From Gallionella sp. (GTDB taxonomy: Bacteria; Pseudomonadota; Gammaproteobacteria; Burkholderiales; Gallionellaceae), in the NCBI GenBank assembly GCA_023229845.1, contig JALNYK010000012.1:21537-85536 (forward strand): 64,000 nucleotides of DNA, given 5' to 3'. The translations under genes and the position numbers were made by a program. The notes under the pieces are model-generated. The model searched no databases. It worked only from the letters and a program-made list of their open reading frames with translations, and was not told where the DNA came from. Shown here piece after piece: positions 1-8,920 of the stretch (the stretch's first letter is position 1; each line of letters starts with the position of its first letter).

Positions 1-408
1 ATGGCGCTGAACGGAGTGTTGCCCGCATTGCTGGCGGGCACTGCCAAAGCCGAGAAACAGGATTTGAGCAAGGGCGCATATTTCGGCGGACGCAAGGCCG
101 AAGACGGCGTCATAGCCTGGTCGCAGTCGGCGCTGGAGATACACAACTTGGTGCGCGCGGTGGCCCCGCCGTATCCGGGTGCAACGACGATGCTGATGGG
201 CAAGCCCATGCGCATCCTGCAGACGTTGGTGACCGGTTGCACCGTGACAGGCGAGAAGCCGGCCTTCTACGTGAAGGACGGCAAGGCCTATGCGATCTGC
301 GGCAGCGGCGTGCTGCGCGTGGTGCGCTTCGAGCTGGACGGCGTCGAGACGGGCGCAGCGGAATTTGCCGCCAAGCACGGCGATACAAGATTTGAATTCA
401 ATTGTTAA
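1..408 (+). CDS. Formyltransferase, C-terminal part (ArnA N-domain type), cut by window edge
   Basis: The gene is open at the left edge, so only the last 135 residues are visible. They match the C-terminal domain of the formyltransferase family (Fmt and the ArnA N-terminal half), including a segment reading SALEIHNLVRAVAPPYPGA. In the aminoarabinose pathway this enzyme formylates UDP-L-Ara4N. The stop lies 9 nt before the ArnA-type decarboxylase gene. In enteric bacteria the two activities are fused in one ArnA protein; here they are separate neighbouring genes. The assignment to the Ara4N pathway rather than to Met-tRNA formylation rests on that neighbour and on arnD downstream. The methionine at position 1 is probably internal, because the family is about 300 residues long. 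Confidence 0.8.
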   Translation: MALNGVLPALLAGTAKAEKQDLSKGAYFGGRKAEDGVIAWSQSALEIHNLVRAVAPPYPGATTMLMGKPMRILQTLVTGCTVTGEKPAFYVKDGKAYAICGSGVLRVVRFELDGVETGAAEFAAKHGDTRFEFNC

Positions 409-417
409 GGAAGTGAA

Positions 418-1458
418 ATGAAAAAAGTACTGATCCTCGGCGTGAACGGTTTCATCGGTCACCACCTGTCCAACCGCATCCTCGAGACCACCGACTGGGA
501 AGTCTATGGCATGGATATGAGCACCGACCGCATCAGCGACCTGATCGGCAAGCCGCGCTTCCATTTCTTCGAGGGCGACATCACCATCAACAAGGAGTGG
601 GTCGAGTACCACGTCAAGAAGTGCGACGTGATCCTGCCGCTGGTGGCGATCGCCACGCCGGCCACTTATGTGAAGCAGCCGCTGCGCGTGTTCGAGCTGG
701 ACTTCGAAGCCAACCTGCCCATCGTGCGCGCCGCGGTGAAGTACAACAAGCATCTGGTGTTCCCGTCGACCTCGGAAGTCTACGGCATGTGCCACGACGA
801 GGAATTCGATCCGGATAATTCCGAACTGGTCTGCGGCCCGATCAACAAGCCGCGTTGGATCTATTCCAACTCCAAGCAACTGATGGACCGCGTGATCTGG
901 GGCTATGGCATGGAAGGCCTGAACTTCACGCTGTTCCGTCCGTTCAACTGGATCGGTGCCGGTCTGGATTCGATCAACACGCCTAAGGAAGGCAGTTCGC
1001 GCGTGGTGACCCAGTTCCTCGGTCACATCATTCGCGGCAATAACATCAGCTTGGTTGATGGCGGCCACCAGAAACGCGCCTTCACTTACATCGACGACGG
1101 CATCGACGCGCTGATGAAGATCATCGACAATAAGAACGGCGTGGCCACCGGCAAGATCTACAACATCGGCAACCCGACCAACAACTTCGCGATCCGCGAC
1201 CTGGCCGACATGATGCTGAAGCTGGCGAACGAGTATCCGGAATATGCCGAGTCAGCCGCCAAGGTGAAGATCGTCGAGACGACTTCCGACGCCTACTACG
1301 GTGCCGGGTATCAGGACGTGCAGAATCGCGTGCCCAAGATCACCAACACCTGCGAAGAGCTGGGCTGGAAACCGACCACGACCATGGCCGACACGCTGCG
1401 CAAGATTTTCGATGCCTACCGCACCCAGATTGCCGAGGCGCGCGGACTGGTCGATTAA
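418..1458 (+). CDS. arnA: UDP-glucuronate decarboxylase (ArnA C-terminal-domain type)
   Basis: This 346-aa protein is an NAD-dependent epimerase/dehydratase-fold enzyme. It shows the Rossmann motif GVNGFIGHH near the N-terminus, the catalytic-region strings STSEVYGM and YSNSKQ, and FRPFNWIG. It follows enteric ArnA residues 315 onward closely, for example VKKCDVILPLVAIATP and PLRVFELDFEANL. ArnA oxidatively decarboxylates UDP-glucuronate to UDP-Ara4O in the cytoplasm, for L-Ara4N addition to lipid A. A purine-rich GGAAGTG precedes the ATG. It sits 9 nt after the formyltransferase gene and upstream of arnD, so an operon is likely. arnB, arnC and arnT are not in the window. The enzyme class is clear from sequence; the pathway is inferred from the neighbours. 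Confidence 0.9.
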   Translation: MKKVLILGVNGFIGHHLSNRILETTDWEVYGMDMSTDRISDLIGKPRFHFFEGDITINKEWVEYHVKKCDVILPLVAIATPATYVKQPLRVFELDFEANLPIVRAAVKYNKHLVFPSTSEVYGMCHDEEFDPDNSELVCGPINKPRWIYSNSKQLMDRVIWGYGMEGLNFTLFRPFNWIGAGLDSINTPKEGSSRVVTQFLGHIIRGNNISLVDGGHQKRAFTYIDDGIDALMKIIDNKNGVATGKIYNIGNPTNNFAIRDLADMMLKLANEYPEYAESAAKVKIVETTSDAYYGAGYQDVQNRVPKITNTCEELGWKPTTTMADTLRKIFDAYRTQIAEARGLVD

Positions 1459-1504
1459 CGACAGTTCTGAGTGCTGAGTAACGAGTGCTGAGGAAAATCC
1501 GCAG

Positions 1505-1707
1505 ACTCAGCACTCAGCACTCAGCACTCAGCACTCAGCACTCAGCACTCAGCACTCAGCACTCAGCACTCAGCACTCAGAACTCAGCACTCAGCACTCA
1601 GAACTCAGAACTCAGAACTCAGAACTCAGAACTCAGAACTCAGAACTCAGAACTCAGAACTCAGCACTCAGCACTCAGAACTCAGCACTCAGCACTCGGT
1701 ACTCAGC
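1505..1707 (+). repeat. Heptamer tandem array, 29 units of ACTCAGC/ACTCAGA
   Basis: Twenty-nine back-to-back 7-bp units read ACTCAGC or ACTCAGA, with one variant ACTCGGT (1694-1700) near the right end. The array fills the gap between the decarboxylase and arnD genes. Just upstream (1466-1493) lie inverted copies of the unit (CTGAGTGCTGAG). The array is open in one frame as a GTG-started 78-codon ORF (1485-1721) encoding a period-7 peptide rich in S, T, Q, H and L. Its TGA overlaps the arnD ATG as ATGA. A 7-bp unit is not a multiple of three, so any change in copy number shifts that frame. Confidence 0.97.
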
Positions 1708-1717
1708 ACTCGTTTTC

Positions 1718-2614
1718 ATGAAACAACTCGCTCTCAAGATCGACGTCGACACCTATCGCGGCACCCGCGAGGGCGTGCCGCGTCTGGTCGATGTGTTGCA
1801 ACGCTACAACGCGCAAGCGACCTTCTTCTTCACGCTGGGGCCTGATCACATGGGCCGCGCGATCAAGCGCGTGTTCCGCCCGGGCTACCTGTCCAAGGTG
1901 TCGCGCATGTCGGTGGTGGAGCATTACGGCATCAAGACGCTGCTGTACGGCACGCTGCTGCCCGCGCCGGACATCGGCCGCAAGTGCGCCGACATCATGC
2001 GCTCGGTGCGCGACGCCGGCTTCGAGACCGGCGTGCATTGTTACGACCACATCCGCTGGCAGGACCATGTCGCGGACAAGGACGGGCTCTGGACGCGGCG
2101 CGAGCTGCAGCGCGCGGTGGATCGCTATACCGAAATCTTCGGCGAGAAGCCGCATGCCCATGCCGCCGCCGGTTGGCAGATGAACCGCCATGCGTTGCGG
2201 ATGATGCAGCATCTCGGTTTCGATTACAGCTCAGACTCGCGCGGTGCGCAGCCCTGCATCCCGACCTGGAACGCCGAGATCGTCAATTGCCCGCAGTTGC
2301 CGACGACGCTGCCGACGCTGGACGAGCTGATCAATCGCGACGGCATCACGCTGGACAACATCGCGCAGCATGTGTTGCGCATGACCAAGGCGGAGCAGCC
2401 CTTCGGCCATGTGTTCACGTTGCATGCCGAACTGGAAGGCGGAAAATGGATGCCGGTGTTCGAGCAGTTGCTCGATGGCTGGCAGGCGCAGGGCTACGAA
2501 CTGGTGTCTCTTCGCCAGTATCTTGCCGGCCTGAATCTCGCGGCCTTGCCGCGCAAGGAAATGTCGTTGCGCGAAGTCGAAGGGCGCATCGGCAAGTTGG
2601 CGGTAGTGGCGTAG
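1718..2614 (+). CDS. arnD: Polysaccharide deacetylase, ArnD-type deformylase
   Basis: The 298-aa protein is a NodB-fold deacetylase. Its N-terminus LKIDVDTYRGTREGVPRL matches enteric ArnD (LRIDVDTFRGTREGVPRL), and VHCYDHIRWQ carries the metal-ligand histidine region. ArnD removes the formyl group from undecaprenyl phosphate-Ara4FN at the inner membrane before transfer of L-Ara4N to lipid A. The ATG at 1718 directly abuts the heptamer array and no Shine-Dalgarno sequence is visible, which is unusual. Translation may depend on coupling to the repeat ORF through the ATGA overlap. The family is certain; the ArnD role is strongly supported by sequence and by the adjacent ArnA-type genes. Confidence 0.9.
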   Translation: MKQLALKIDVDTYRGTREGVPRLVDVLQRYNAQATFFFTLGPDHMGRAIKRVFRPGYLSKVSRMSVVEHYGIKTLLYGTLLPAPDIGRKCADIMRSVRDAGFETGVHCYDHIRWQDHVADKDGLWTRRELQRAVDRYTEIFGEKPHAHAAAGWQMNRHALRMMQHLGFDYSSDSRGAQPCIPTWNAEIVNCPQLPTTLPTLDELINRDGITLDNIAQHVLRMTKAEQPFGHVFTLHAELEGGKWMPVFEQLLDGWQAQGYELVSLRQYLAGLNLAALPRKEMSLREVEGRIGKLAVVA

Positions 2615-2690
2615 CGCACGTCTTCTCATTCGATTGTGCAAGTTCCGCGATTGCGGGTATATTCGCGGGCAATTGCGTGAGGGGGCTGGG

Positions 2691-3548
2691 ATGTCGGAAG
2701 CTAGGGGACTGGATTACTGGGTTGCGGTGCTGATGCAGGCAGACTTGCCGGTGCTGAAACAGACAGCCCGCGGTCTGGAAGAATTGCGCGCCGACGACGA
2801 GAAGCTTACCGCGATCGGCGTCGCCGACATCATCGCCCACGATCCGATCATGACCGTCAAGCTGCTGCGTTACCTGCAGCAGCACAAGCACAAGATACAG
2901 ACCACCGAAGTCATCCAGGTCGAACAGGCCTTGCTGATGATGGGCATCGAGCCTGTGTTCAACAAGGTGCCGCCCGCCCCGCTGATCGAAGACGCGCTGA
3001 AACACAAGACGCCGGCGCTGCTGCATCTGCTGCGCACCATCCATCGTTCCCATCTTGCCTCCGAGTACGCCAAGGACTGGGCCGTGCGCCTGCGCGATCT
3101 GCATTTCGAGGAGGTGCGTATCGCGGCGCTGCTGCACGATATCGCCGAGATACTGATGTGGTGTTTCGCGCCGGACGAGATGCTGGAAGTCGAGGAACTC
3201 AGGTTGCAGGAGCCGACGGTGCGCACCCGTGTCATCCAGGCTCGTGTGTTCGGCTTCACGATGTTCGAGTTGCAGCGCGTGCTCGCCGAGCAGTGGGAAT
3301 TGCCGCAACTGCTGCTGACGCTGATGAACGATTCCTGCGCCCATCTACCGCGCGTGCGCAATGTCGTGCTGGCGGTCAATCTGGTGCGCCATTCGACAAA
3401 GGGATGGGACGACCCAGCGTTGCCGGACGACTACAAGGACATCGCCGATCTGTTGCGCATGCCGGTCGAGAGCGTAAGGGATATGATCGCCGTTGATGCC
3501 GGCATCGCCTGCGACATCCATCAGCCGCACCGCGGCATGGACGACTGA
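2691..3548 (+). CDS. HDOD-domain protein
   Basis: This 285-aa soluble protein resembles the HDOD family, which consists of HD-related signalling proteins that usually lack full phosphohydrolase residues. The N-terminal third has the pattern IIAHDPIMTVKLLRYL, typical of HDOD helices, and the middle contains RIAALLHDIAEILMW, an HD-like motif. The ATG at 2691 follows GAGGGGG and gives a sensible N-terminus (MSEARGLDYW); an ATG 57 nt upstream lacks a ribosome site. It stands alone between arnD and ugd. The cellular role is unknown; in other bacteria HDOD proteins work in signalling or motility control. Confidence 0.75.
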   Translation: MSEARGLDYWVAVLMQADLPVLKQTARGLEELRADDEKLTAIGVADIIAHDPIMTVKLLRYLQQHKHKIQTTEVIQVEQALLMMGIEPVFNKVPPAPLIEDALKHKTPALLHLLRTIHRSHLASEYAKDWAVRLRDLHFEEVRIAALLHDIAEILMWCFAPDEMLEVEELRLQEPTVRTRVIQARVFGFTMFELQRVLAEQWELPQLLLTLMNDSCAHLPRVRNVVLAVNLVRHSTKGWDDPALPDDYKDIADLLRMPVESVRDMIAVDAGIACDIHQPHRGMDD

Positions 3549-3646
3549 CGGGCGGAGTACCTAGGTCTCGGGTCAATCAGGGATTGCGTCAAACACCGCG
3601 ACTAGCCCCGGATCAGTTATGCCCGCCCAAACATGAGGGACGCAAC

Positions 3647-4876
3647 TTAGTCCTTGCCGAACAGATCCCTGCTGTAAACCTTGTCGGCCACGTCGCGGAT
3701 GTCGTCGGTGATGCGGTTGGCGACGATGACGTCGGCTTCCTGCTTGAATTGCGCCAGGTCGTTCACCACGCGGGAGTGGAAGAATTCCGCTTCCTTCAAT
3801 GCCGGCTCGTACACGATGACCTCGATGCCCTTGGCTTTGATGCGTTTCATGATGCCCTGGATGCTGGATGAGCGGAAGTTGTCGGAGCCGCTCTTCATCA
3901 CCAGACGGTGGATGCCGACCACCTTGGGATTGCTTTCCCCTCTCCCCAACCCTCTCCCGCTTGCGGGCGAGGGGGCAAACGTATTTGCCTCCAGTTTTCT
4001 TATGATGCTCTCCGCGACGAAGTCCTTGCGCGTGGTGTTGGATGCCACGATGGCGTTGATGAGGTTTTGCGGCACGTTCTGGTAATTGGCGAGCAGCTGC
4101 TTGGTGTCCTTGGGCAGGCAGTAGCCGCCGTAGCCGAACGACGGATTGTTGTAGTGGTCGCCGATGCGCGGATCGAGGCTCACCCCCTGAATGATCTGCT
4201 TGGTATCCAGGCCGTGCGTGGCGGCATAGGTGTCCAGTTCGTTGAAGTAGGCCACGCGCATCGCGAGGTAGGTGTTGGCGAACAGCTTCACTGCCTCGGC
4301 TTCGGTCGAGTCGGTGAACAGGGTGGGGATGTCTTGCTTCACCGCGCCTTGCCGGAGCAGACCGGCAAAGGTCTCGGCGCGTTCGGAGCGTTCGCCGACG
4401 ACGATGCGCGAGGGATGCAGGTTATCGTAAAGTGCGCGGCCTTCGCGCAGGAATTCGGGCGAGAAAATCAGGTTGTCGCAATTGAACCGGGCGCGGGTCT
4501 TGACCGTATAACCGACGGGGATGGTCGATTTGATCACCATCACCGCCTGCGGGTTAATGCTCAGGACGTCCTGGATCACCGACTCGATCGATCTGGTGTT
4601 GAAGTAATTGGTTTCCGGATCGTAGTCGGTCGGCGTGGCGATGATGACGTAGTCCGCGCCGATGTAGGCTTCATGCTTGTCCAGCGTGGCCTTGAAGTTG
4701 AGCGCCTTGTGCTGGAGATATTCTTCGATCTCGGCGTCTTCGATGGGTGATTGCTTGCGGTTCAGCATGGCGACCTTCTCGGGCACGATGTCGATTGCGA
4801 CCACTTCGTGGTGCTGGGCAAGCAGGATGGCGTTGGAGAGTCCGACGTAACCGGTTCCGGCGATGGCGATTTTCAT
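3647..4876 (-). CDS. ugd: UDP-glucose 6-dehydrogenase
   Basis: The 409-aa enzyme oxidises UDP-glucose to UDP-glucuronate with two NAD+. The N-terminal Rossmann motif is GTGYVGLSNAILLA, and the active-site cysteine lies in YGGYCLPKDTKQL. The C-terminal UDP-binding domain ends in ADKVYSRDLFGKD, very like enteric Ugd. The product is the substrate of the ArnA-type decarboxylase 2 kb away, although ugd is on the opposite strand. It is about 20 residues longer than enteric Ugd. The excess is one peptide near residues 300-315, PSPASGRGLGRG, encoded by a palindromic repeat that interrupts an otherwise conserved stretch (EANT...PKVVGIHRLVMKSGSDNF). Confidence 0.95.
   Translation of the reverse strand: MKIAIAGTGYVGLSNAILLAQHHEVVAIDIVPEKVAMLNRKQSPIEDAEIEEYLQHKALNFKATLDKHEAYIGADYVIIATPTDYDPETNYFNTRSIESVIQDVLSINPQAVMVIKSTIPVGYTVKTRARFNCDNLIFSPEFLREGRALYDNLHPSRIVVGERSERAETFAGLLRQGAVKQDIPTLFTDSTEAEAVKLFANTYLAMRVAYFNELDTYAATHGLDTKQIIQGVSLDPRIGDHYNNPSFGYGGYCLPKDTKQLLANYQNVPQNLINAIVASNTTRKDFVAESIIRKLEANTFAPSPASGRGLGRGESNPKVVGIHRLVMKSGSDNFRSSSIQGIMKRIKAKGIEVIVYEPALKEAEFFHSRVVNDLAQFKQEADVIVANRITDDIRDVADKVYSRDLFGKD
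3937..3975 (-). repeat. CCCTCTCC-type palindromic repeat inside ugd
   Basis: About 39 bp read on the plus strand as CCCTCTCCCCAACCCTCTCC, then CGCTTGCGGGCGAGGG, with a short hairpin in the second half. The same element type occurs in mutL (12564-12603), tilS (58927-58964) and upstream of the WYL gene (51806-51843). It is read in frame here as PSPASGRGLGRG. Confidence 0.9.
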
Positions 4877-5152
4877 GATTAAGCGGTTGGTTCAGGTGCA
4901 AACAAGAGGCGCATTATGCCGCAGAACCCGCGGCGCGTCAGCATGCCGCGCCGCTGCGATGCGCGTGGCCCCGGCCTGCATGATGGTCGCAGGGGAATCG
5001 TGTACCATTCCTGATCTGGCCTGATGCGTTGTCGCGAGGGGGAATAATGGAAGTTGTGATTGCAGTCTGTGTCGCCGAGGCGCCCGGTTTCGCGGTGCGG
5101 ACAGCCTCGATTACGTGGGCGCACCGCTTCCCGTCGCGGCGAGGAGTCCATC

Positions 5153-7816
5153 ATGCCGGCTAACCCGACGCCGGACGTTGCGCAGCGGCAGGTATGGTGG
5201 CTGCTGGCCGCGCTCTCCGCGGGGTTCCTGCTGATCTGGCTGCTGCCGACTCCCGCCGTGTTTCGCGGCATTGCCAATTACCAGCCTATGCACATGACGA
5301 TGGAACTGTTCTCCATCGTCGTCGCGATGCTGATCTTCGGGGTGGTGTGGAACGCCTATAGCGACGAGCGCGCCGGCAACGTGATGATCATCGCGTGCGC
5401 GATGCTGGCGGTGGGGCTGATCGATTTCGTCCACATGCTGTCGTTCAAGGGCATGGCGGATTTCGTCACCCCCTCGGGGCCGGAGAAAGCGATCAATTTC
5501 TGGTTGGCCGCGCGTTTCCTCGCCGCGATCGCACTGCTCGCGGTGGCGATGCGACCATGGACGCCGCTGCCCTCCCCGCACCGGAAATATGCGCTGCTTG
5601 CAGGCGCGCTCGCCATCGTGCTGTTCGTCGTGTGGATCGGGTTGTTCCATCAGGACCTGCTGCCGCGCACCTTCATCGAAGGACAGGGACTCACCGGGCT
5701 GAAGATCGCCGCCGAATATCTGATTGTCGCGATATTGGCGGTCGCCGCGATGCTGTTCTACCGGCAGGCGCGGCGCGGCGCGACGCACGAGGCTGCCAGC
5801 CTGTTCGCCGCCGTGGCGATTTCGGCGCTGAGCGAACTGAGTTTCACGCTGTACAAGGATGTCACGGACGTCTTCAACCTGCTCGGCCATGTGTACAAGG
5901 TCATCGCCTATCTCTACATCTATCGTGCGATGTTTGTCACGCTGGTGCGCGAGCCCTACCAGCGGTTGGGTGCCGCGGAGAAGGAGTTTCGCACCACGTT
6001 CGAACTGGCGGCAGTGGGCGTGGCGCATGTCGCACCGGACGGCCGCTGGTTGCGCGTCAACCAGCGGTTGTGCGACATGTTGGGTTACAGCCGCGAAGAG
6101 TTGTTGGGCAAGACCTTTCAGAGCCTCACCCATCCAGACGATCTGGAACTCGATCTGGCTTATGTGCAGCGCATTCTGTCTGGAGAGATCGAAAATTACT
6201 CGATCGAAAAGCGCTATTTGCGCAAGGACCGCGAGATCGTGTGGGTCAATCTCACGGTCGCGCTGGTGCGCCACCGCGACGGCAGCCCGAACTATTTCAT
6301 CTCGGTGATCGCGGATATCAGCGAGCGCAAGAAGACCGAACAGGAATTGCAGGCATACCGGCAGCACCTGGAAGAGATGGTCGAAGATCGCACCGAGCAG
6401 TTGCGTCATGCCAAGGAGGCAGCCGAGGCCGCCTCCTTGGCCAAGAGCGCGTTCCTGTCCAACATGAGCCACGAGTTGCGCACCCCGCTGAATGCGATCC
6501 TCGGCTTCTCCGAACTGATGGTGAACGATCCGGAGACTCCTGCCGCGCAGAAGGCCAATCTGGACATCATCAACCGCAGCGGGACCTATCTGCTCGGCAT
6601 GATCAACGATGTGCTGGACCTGTCCAAGATCGAGGCGGGCCGGTTCGAGCTGGACATCAAACCTTTCGACCTGCTGATCATGCTGGAGGATGCCGGCAAG
6701 TTGATCGAGCAGCGCGCGCTGAGCGGCAACCTGACCTTCAGCCTGGATCTCGATCCGGACATGCAGCGCTATGTCTGCGGCGACGGCGGCAAGCTGCGCC
6801 AGGTGGTGGTCAATCTGCTGGGCAATGCGGTGAAGTTCACTCGGGAGGGAGGGGTGATACTGCGCGCCGGAACCAGGCCGATGGATGACCCGGCCATGGT
6901 CAGCTTGCGCATCGAGATCGAGGACAGCGGCATCGGGATACAGGCGGACAAGTTTGGCGAGCTGTTCAAGCCATTCGTGCAACTAACCGAACCGAGCGGG
7001 ACCAAGGGAACCGGTCTGGGGTTGGCTATATCGAACTCGTTGATCGAGTTGATGGGGGGGCGTATCGACGTCGAGAGTTCGCCGGGCAAGGGCACGACAT
7101 TCGCTATCGACCTGCCGTTGCCGTTGAGCGATGCGGCGGAAGTGTCGTCCAGAACCAGTGTGCCTCCCGTCGTGCAGGGGCTGGCACCGGGCCAGCCGAC
7201 CTGGCGTTTGCTGGTGGTCGACGATAACCAATCGAACCGGGTGTTGCTGGTCACCTTGCTGGCGCAGGCCGGTTTTCAGGTGCGCGAGGCCGAGAACGGA
7301 CAGGAGGCCGTGCTGGCGTTCGAGCAATGGCAGCCGCATCTGATCTGGATGGACATGCGCATGCCGGTGATGGACGGTTATCAGGCTTCGGCGAAGATAC
7401 GCGGCCTGCCGGGCGGGGATGCGATAAAGATCATCGCGCTCACCGCCAGCGCCTTCAAGGAACAGCACGAGCTGATCTTGCAGGCCGGTTGTGACGAGGT
7501 GATGCACAAGCCCTACAAAGCCGCGGAGATATTCAAGGCGCTGGGCCAGTATCTGGGCGCGAAGTTCATTTACCGGGGAGAGGAGCCGGCAGCGTCTCAT
7601 GTCGCGGGGCAGCTTACCGCGTCCAAGCTTGCAAATATCCCGGCGGAATTGCGTACCGCATTGCGCCAGGCCGCACTTGAGCTGAACACCCGAGCCGTAG
7701 CCGACTCCATCGAGAAAATAACCGGATTGAACGCGCAGATCGGGACCGGATTGCAAACGCTGGCGCAGCAATATCGCTACGACCAGATCGTCAGTCTGCT
7801 GGATGAGGCGGGTTGA
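5153..7816 (+). CDS. Hybrid sensor histidine kinase (MASE3-like, PAS, HisKA, HATPase, REC)
   Basis: The 887-aa membrane kinase begins with about seven hydrophobic helices (residues 12-240) resembling a MASE3 sensor. A PAS domain (about 275-390) ends in VIADISERKKTEQEL. A coiled coil leads to a HisKA box, FLSNMSHELRTPLNAILGFS (His440), then an HATPase with IEDSGIGI and GTGLGLAISN. The C-terminal receiver has VVDDNQSNR and WMDMRMPVMDG (Asp734). The ATG at 5153 follows GAGGAG; an in-frame ATG at 5060 has no such site. The last 14 nt overlap the next gene, an HD-GYP response regulator, which suggests one phosphorelay controlling c-di-GMP turnover. The signal sensed is unknown. Confidence 0.9.
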   Translation: MPANPTPDVAQRQVWWLLAALSAGFLLIWLLPTPAVFRGIANYQPMHMTMELFSIVVAMLIFGVVWNAYSDERAGNVMIIACAMLAVGLIDFVHMLSFKGMADFVTPSGPEKAINFWLAARFLAAIALLAVAMRPWTPLPSPHRKYALLAGALAIVLFVVWIGLFHQDLLPRTFIEGQGLTGLKIAAEYLIVAILAVAAMLFYRQARRGATHEAASLFAAVAISALSELSFTLYKDVTDVFNLLGHVYKVIAYLYIYRAMFVTLVREPYQRLGAAEKEFRTTFELAAVGVAHVAPDGRWLRVNQRLCDMLGYSREELLGKTFQSLTHPDDLELDLAYVQRILSGEIENYSIEKRYLRKDREIVWVNLTVALVRHRDGSPNYFISVIADISERKKTEQELQAYRQHLEEMVEDRTEQLRHAKEAAEAASLAKSAFLSNMSHELRTPLNAILGFSELMVNDPETPAAQKANLDIINRSGTYLLGMINDVLDLSKIEAGRFELDIKPFDLLIMLEDAGKLIEQRALSGNLTFSLDLDPDMQRYVCGDGGKLRQVVVNLLGNAVKFTREGGVILRAGTRPMDDPAMVSLRIEIEDSGIGIQADKFGELFKPFVQLTEPSGTKGTGLGLAISNSLIELMGGRIDVESSPGKGTTFAIDLPLPLSDAAEVSSRTSVPPVVQGLAPGQPTWRLLVVDDNQSNRVLLVTLLAQAGFQVREAENGQEAVLAFEQWQPHLIWMDMRMPVMDGYQASAKIRGLPGGDAIKIIALTASAFKEQHELILQAGCDEVMHKPYKAAEIFKALGQYLGAKFIYRGEEPAASHVAGQLTASKLANIPAELRTALRQAALELNTRAVADSIEKITGLNAQIGTGLQTLAQQYRYDQIVSLLDEAG

Positions 7817-8909
7817 TATTGAAAACGACGGGAAACATGTGATTACCAGCGAACCATACAAGAGCGGCTCCATCGTCATCGTCGACGACAACCCGGATAA
7901 TCTGCGGGTCTTGAGCAGCGTGCTGGAGCAGGCCGGGTTCGTCGTGCGCCCGGCGATCAGCGGCGAGGTCGCATTGCAGTCTATCCAGCTGAGCTCCCCC
8001 GATCTGATCCTGCTCGACATACGCATGCCCGGCATCGACGGTTACGAAACCTGCCGGCGCCTGAAGGCCGATCCGCTCACCCGCGACATCCCGGTGATCT
8101 TCATCAGCTCGCTGCAGGAAACCGGCGACAAGGTGGCCGCCTTCGCGGCCGGCGGGGTCGATTACGTGACCAAGCCGTTCCAGTTCGAGGAGGTGTTGGC
8201 CAGAGTCCGGGCGCATATGGAGCTGCACCACATCAAGCGCCATCTCGACGACCTGGTTGCGTCCAAGACCAGTGCGTTGCGCGACACGATGGCGTCGCTC
8301 GCCGCCAGCCAGCAGCGATACCGCGCCATCCTGGAGCAGGTCATCGACGCGATCGGCCTGACGGTCGAGTATCGCGATCCCTATACCTCCGGCCATCAGC
8401 ACCGTGTCGCCGAACTGGCGCAGGCGATCGGCCGCGAGATGGGGATGCCGGAGGACGCGCTGGAGGGGCTGCGACTGGGAGCGCTGGTGCACGACATCGG
8501 CAAGGTGCGCCTGCCGACGGAGATACTCAACCGCCCGGGACGCCTGAACGAACTCGAGTTCGAGTTGATCAAGACGCATTCCGAAATCGGCAGCGACATC
8601 ATCAAGGAAGTCAGTTTCCCCTGGCCGGTCGCGCAAATGATCGCGCAGCACCACGAACGCATCGACGGCAGCGGTTATCCGCACGGGCTGAAAGGGGACG
8701 ACATGCTGCCGGAAGCCAGGATCATCGCGGTGGCCGATGTGGTCGAGGCGATGGTGTCGCACCGGCCCTACCGTCCCGCGCTCAGCGTGGACAAGGCGCT
8801 GGGGGAGATACGCGAGGGGAGCGGAAGGCTGTATGACCCGGACGTGGTCAGGGTGTGTCTGATGCTGTTCGAACAGCAGAACTTCCAGTTCAGTTCGGTG
8901 GCGTTCTGA
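7803..8909 (+). CDS. Response regulator with HD-GYP c-di-GMP phosphodiesterase domain
   Basis: The 368-aa protein has an N-terminal receiver (IVIVDDNPDNLRVL; phospho-acceptor Asp72 in LLDIRMPGIDG; KPF near residue 125). A linker helix leads to an HD-GYP domain: LVHDIGKVRLP (His230-Asp231) and HHERIDGSGYPHGLKGDD, carrying the GYP signature. HD-GYP enzymes hydrolyse c-di-GMP to pGpG or GMP. The gene overlaps the hybrid kinase by 14 nt, so translation is likely coupled and the kinase is the probable phosphodonor. The ATG at 7803 is used; a GTG at 7839 would also keep the receiver intact. An intact HD pair and GYP loop suggest an active enzyme. Confidence 0.92.
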   Translation: MRRVDIENDGKHVITSEPYKSGSIVIVDDNPDNLRVLSSVLEQAGFVVRPAISGEVALQSIQLSSPDLILLDIRMPGIDGYETCRRLKADPLTRDIPVIFISSLQETGDKVAAFAAGGVDYVTKPFQFEEVLARVRAHMELHHIKRHLDDLVASKTSALRDTMASLAASQQRYRAILEQVIDAIGLTVEYRDPYTSGHQHRVAELAQAIGREMGMPEDALEGLRLGALVHDIGKVRLPTEILNRPGRLNELEFELIKTHSEIGSDIIKEVSFPWPVAQMIAQHHERIDGSGYPHGLKGDDMLPEARIIAVADVVEAMVSHRPYRPALSVDKALGEIREGSGRLYDPDVVRVCLMLFEQQNFQFSSVAF

Positions 8910-8920
8910 CGTCCCGCCGG

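Noticed and set aside
5111..6982. Long minus-strand open frame of 623 codons opposite the hybrid kinase
   Set aside because: It is the GC-rich antisense shadow of a well-supported kinase; composition is His/Gln/Arg-rich with no domain.
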